DNA from: JALZOC01 sp035758845
GTDB taxonomy: Bacteria > Acidobacteriota > Vicinamibacteria > Vicinamibacterales > 2-12-FULL-66-21
DNA: 45,330 nucleotides
Reading direction: 5' to 3'
NCBI GenBank assembly: GCA_035758845.1
Contig: DASTVZ010000080.1
Coordinates: forward strand, 1 to 45,330
The notes under the pieces are model-generated. The model saw nothing but the letters and a program-made list of their open reading frames with translations, was not told the DNA's origin and ran no database searches. Numbering within the stretch: position 1 is the first letter of the stretch; each line of letters opens with the position of its first letter. This document shows positions 43,763-45,330 of the stretch, in pieces. The position numbers and the translations under genes were made by a program.

Positions 43763-45330
43763 TCAGGCCAACAAGAATCGCCGCGCTGCCTCCATCCATG
43801 AGGCGCCACCAGGCGCGTTCACGGTGACGACGTCCAGCCAGCGCTGCGCTTTCCGGCCCAACAGCCGCCACTCGTCTTCGGCATCCCGCGCGTTCAGCTC
43901 CAGCCACCGAATCGCGAGCGCCGTTGCCCACGCACGATGGACGTCGATTCCGGTGGCTCCGTTCAGCGCCGCTTTGATGTCGGACAATTCGCGACGGAGA
44001 ATATCCGCCAACTCGCGCGTCAACTCCCAGTAGCCATCTGCTCGTTGAAGCGCGACGAGTGCGTACATGTCAGGTGGCGCTGCGCTCGAGGGTCGCCGCC
44101 CGAGGTGGAGTGCGCGTGAAAGCCAGGACGACCCGGCCGAAGCCGCGGGACGCTCCATTCGTCGCGCTTCTGGTGCGCGCATCTGACGAAGGTCGAAGGC
44201 TCTCGTATCACGCGTATCCGGAGATGTCGCTCCTAGCAGCGCGCCCAGTGAGCCATGCGCGATGCTGCCGGTTCGACGGTCGATTGCGCCCCACCCATCT
44301 GTCAGCGCAATCGGCACACGACGAAGTTGCATGTCGCCAGTTACCGGCGTTTCGCGCCGTTCGACGGCGACAAACGACGTCTCTCGCGAGATGAGACCGT
44401 AGCGGATACTCAGCTCGATAATTTCTTTGCTGACGGTGCTGCCTTTCCTTTCGTTTTGCCGCGACCCGCGTGCAGCAAGCCACTCGCCGCCCTCCTCGAG
44501 CTCGCGAATTCTCGCTCGAGCGGCAAGCGTCGCGACTGATTTGCCGTGTGCAATGCGCGCATCCGCCAGCCGGACTTCGAACGACAGCGGACTCGACGGC
44601 CCCTTCGCAGACAATCGTACCCCACCAGGTCGCTCGTTCGTTTTCGGCAATCCGTAGACCAGAAGGCGGCCACCAGCGAACACCGGCGGCACTCGCATCG
44701 GCATGGACATCACGGGTGCGCCGATCCACTCTACCTGCACGTCATGAAGCGCGGGCGACAGCAGACGTCCGAACTGTCGCACAACCTTCGGCTCGATTCG
44801 TTCGCCGGGATAAATGAATTCAGCCGAACCGCCGCCTGCTCGAGCAAGACCTCGCACCAGATGCTGACTTGCGCCAGCACCGATTCCAAAGGTGAAGATA
44901 CGAGCGGTCGCGGCATGTTGTGAGGCGAGAGCGAGAACGGCGTCAGTGTTGGTGACTTGTCCGTCGGTGAGGACAACGATCTGACGAGGAAGCGCCGGGT
45001 GGCGAGGTTGCTCGAGAGCGAACTGCAGCGGCGCGAGGATTTCAGTTCCGCCAAGATCCGCCCGCAACTCGCGAACGTGCTTGCTCGCCGCATCCAAACT
45101 GCCCTGGTCGTAGGATCGCGTCTCGGAAAAGAGGGATTCGAACCTCGAACCAAACCCGACGATGTTAAAACGACAGCCGGCGATCATCGATCGCAAGCAA
45201 AGCTGCAAGGCGTTTCGCACTTCGGCGATCGAGCTCCCGTCCATCGATCCGGAACGATCGACGACGAAGATGATCTCCGCAGGCGACGGCGCCTCCGTGA
45301 ATGCGGGCACCAAGGACACGGCAACCGCTT
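43763..45330 (-). CDS. VIT/VWA-type protein, C-terminal part (cut by window edge)
   Basis: The frame is open to the right edge, so the N-terminus (probably a VIT domain) is missing; 522 codons are visible. A von Willebrand A domain begins IIFVVDRSGSMDGSS with a complete MIDAS (DxSxS) and continues IVVLTDGQVTNTDAV and ARIFTFGIGAGASQH. A region with LSIRYGLISRETSFVAVERR follows, typical of the VIT-VWA (inter-alpha-trypsin inhibitor heavy-chain-like) family of bacteria. The last 150 residues end in a helical segment (WELTRELADILRRELSDIKA, ARDAEDEWRLLGRKAQRWL). Function as a surface or protein-binding factor is inferred. Confidence 0.88.
   Translation of the reverse strand, partial: AVAVSLVPAFTEAPSPAEIIFVVDRSGSMDGSSIAEVRNALQLCLRSMIAGCRFNIVGFGSRFESLFSETRSYDQGSLDAASKHVRELRADLGGTEILAPLQFALEQPRHPALPRQIVVLTDGQVTNTDAVLALASQHAATARIFTFGIGAGASQHLVRGLARAGGGSAEFIYPGERIEPKVVRQFGRLLSPALHDVQVEWIGAPVMSMPMRVPPVFAGGRLLVYGLPKTNERPGGVRLSAKGPSSPLSFEVRLADARIAHGKSVATLAARARIRELEEGGEWLAARGSRQNERKGSTVSKEIIELSIRYGLISRETSFVAVERRETPVTGDMQLRRVPIALTDGWGAIDRRTGSIAHGSLGALLGATSPDTRDTRAFDLRQMRAPEARRMERPAASAGSSWLSRALHLGRRPSSAAPPDMYALVALQRADGYWELTRELADILRRELSDIKAALNGATGIDVHRAWATALAIRWLELNARDAEDEWRLLGRKAQRWLDVVTVNAPGGASWMEAARRFLLA

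Overview
The window is a high-GC chromosomal segment with mixed gene orientation and mostly housekeeping or predicted envelope genes. A VWFA-related protein of the type common in Acidobacteriota, a Ser/Thr kinase fused to an AAA ATPase and TPR tail, BACON and collagen-like secreted proteins, and a DUF6335-like protein together suggest Acidobacteriota, possibly Vicinamibacteria. This is inferred from gene content; there is no rRNA to confirm it. I see no tRNA, rRNA, CRISPR array, prophage or insertion sequence. I recognise 38 protein genes, two of them cut by the window edges. No gene-free stretch exceeds 300 bases; the longest are 396-674 and 31088-31330.

Layout. 1-10.1 kb: the start of a collagen-like secreted protein, glutamate dehydrogenase, a VWFA-related secreted protein, an acyl-CoA dehydrogenase followed by a GT-C-like membrane protein, a second acyl-CoA dehydrogenase, and a secreted protein built of four repeated modules. 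10.1-14.8 kb: on the minus strand, cmk, rpsA, an HU/IHF protein and a HIT hydrolase keep the familiar cmk-rpsA-ihfB order, but a histone-tail-like DUF6335-type gene lies between cmk and rpsA on the other strand. 14.9-21.5 kb: an alpha/beta hydrolase, then uvrC, trpS, scpA, scpB and a 23S/16S pseudouridine synthase in one minus-strand block. 21.5-26.9 kb: a CDP-alcohol phosphatidyltransferase with a coupled 67-residue membrane protein, a DUF5673-like membrane protein, tdk, efp, and an hsp20-htrA pair. 26.3-31.1 kb: a tight uvrA, exported HEAT-repeat protein and 3-methyladenine glycosylase operon. 31.3-45.3 kb: an RRM protein, membrane proteins, an outer-membrane barrel/BACON lipoprotein pair, an exported EEP-family phosphatase/nuclease, the kinase-ATPase-TPR protein with a secreted follower, PruA, and a VIT/VWA-type protein running off the right edge. 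GdhA and PruA at the two ends both act in glutamate catabolism. UvrA, UvrC and Mpg give the window a DNA-repair flavour.

The most unusual signal is not a gene. Eight of the nine convergent gene junctions, but only two of the nine divergent ones, carry short-word repeat arrays, most of them phased at 7 bp. Each locus uses its own word (GGATCCG, GATTGCG, GGCTCCT/AGCCAGC, AAAAGGG and others), and in most a run of the word is followed by a run of its reverse complement, so the array folds on itself. Two arrays show a 20-bp superperiod (7+7+6), and the rpsA-HU spacer has a strict 10-bp version. I infer a class of 3'-end/terminator elements that grow by repeat expansion, formally similar to the heptanucleotide STRR repeats of cyanobacteria but with inverted arms.
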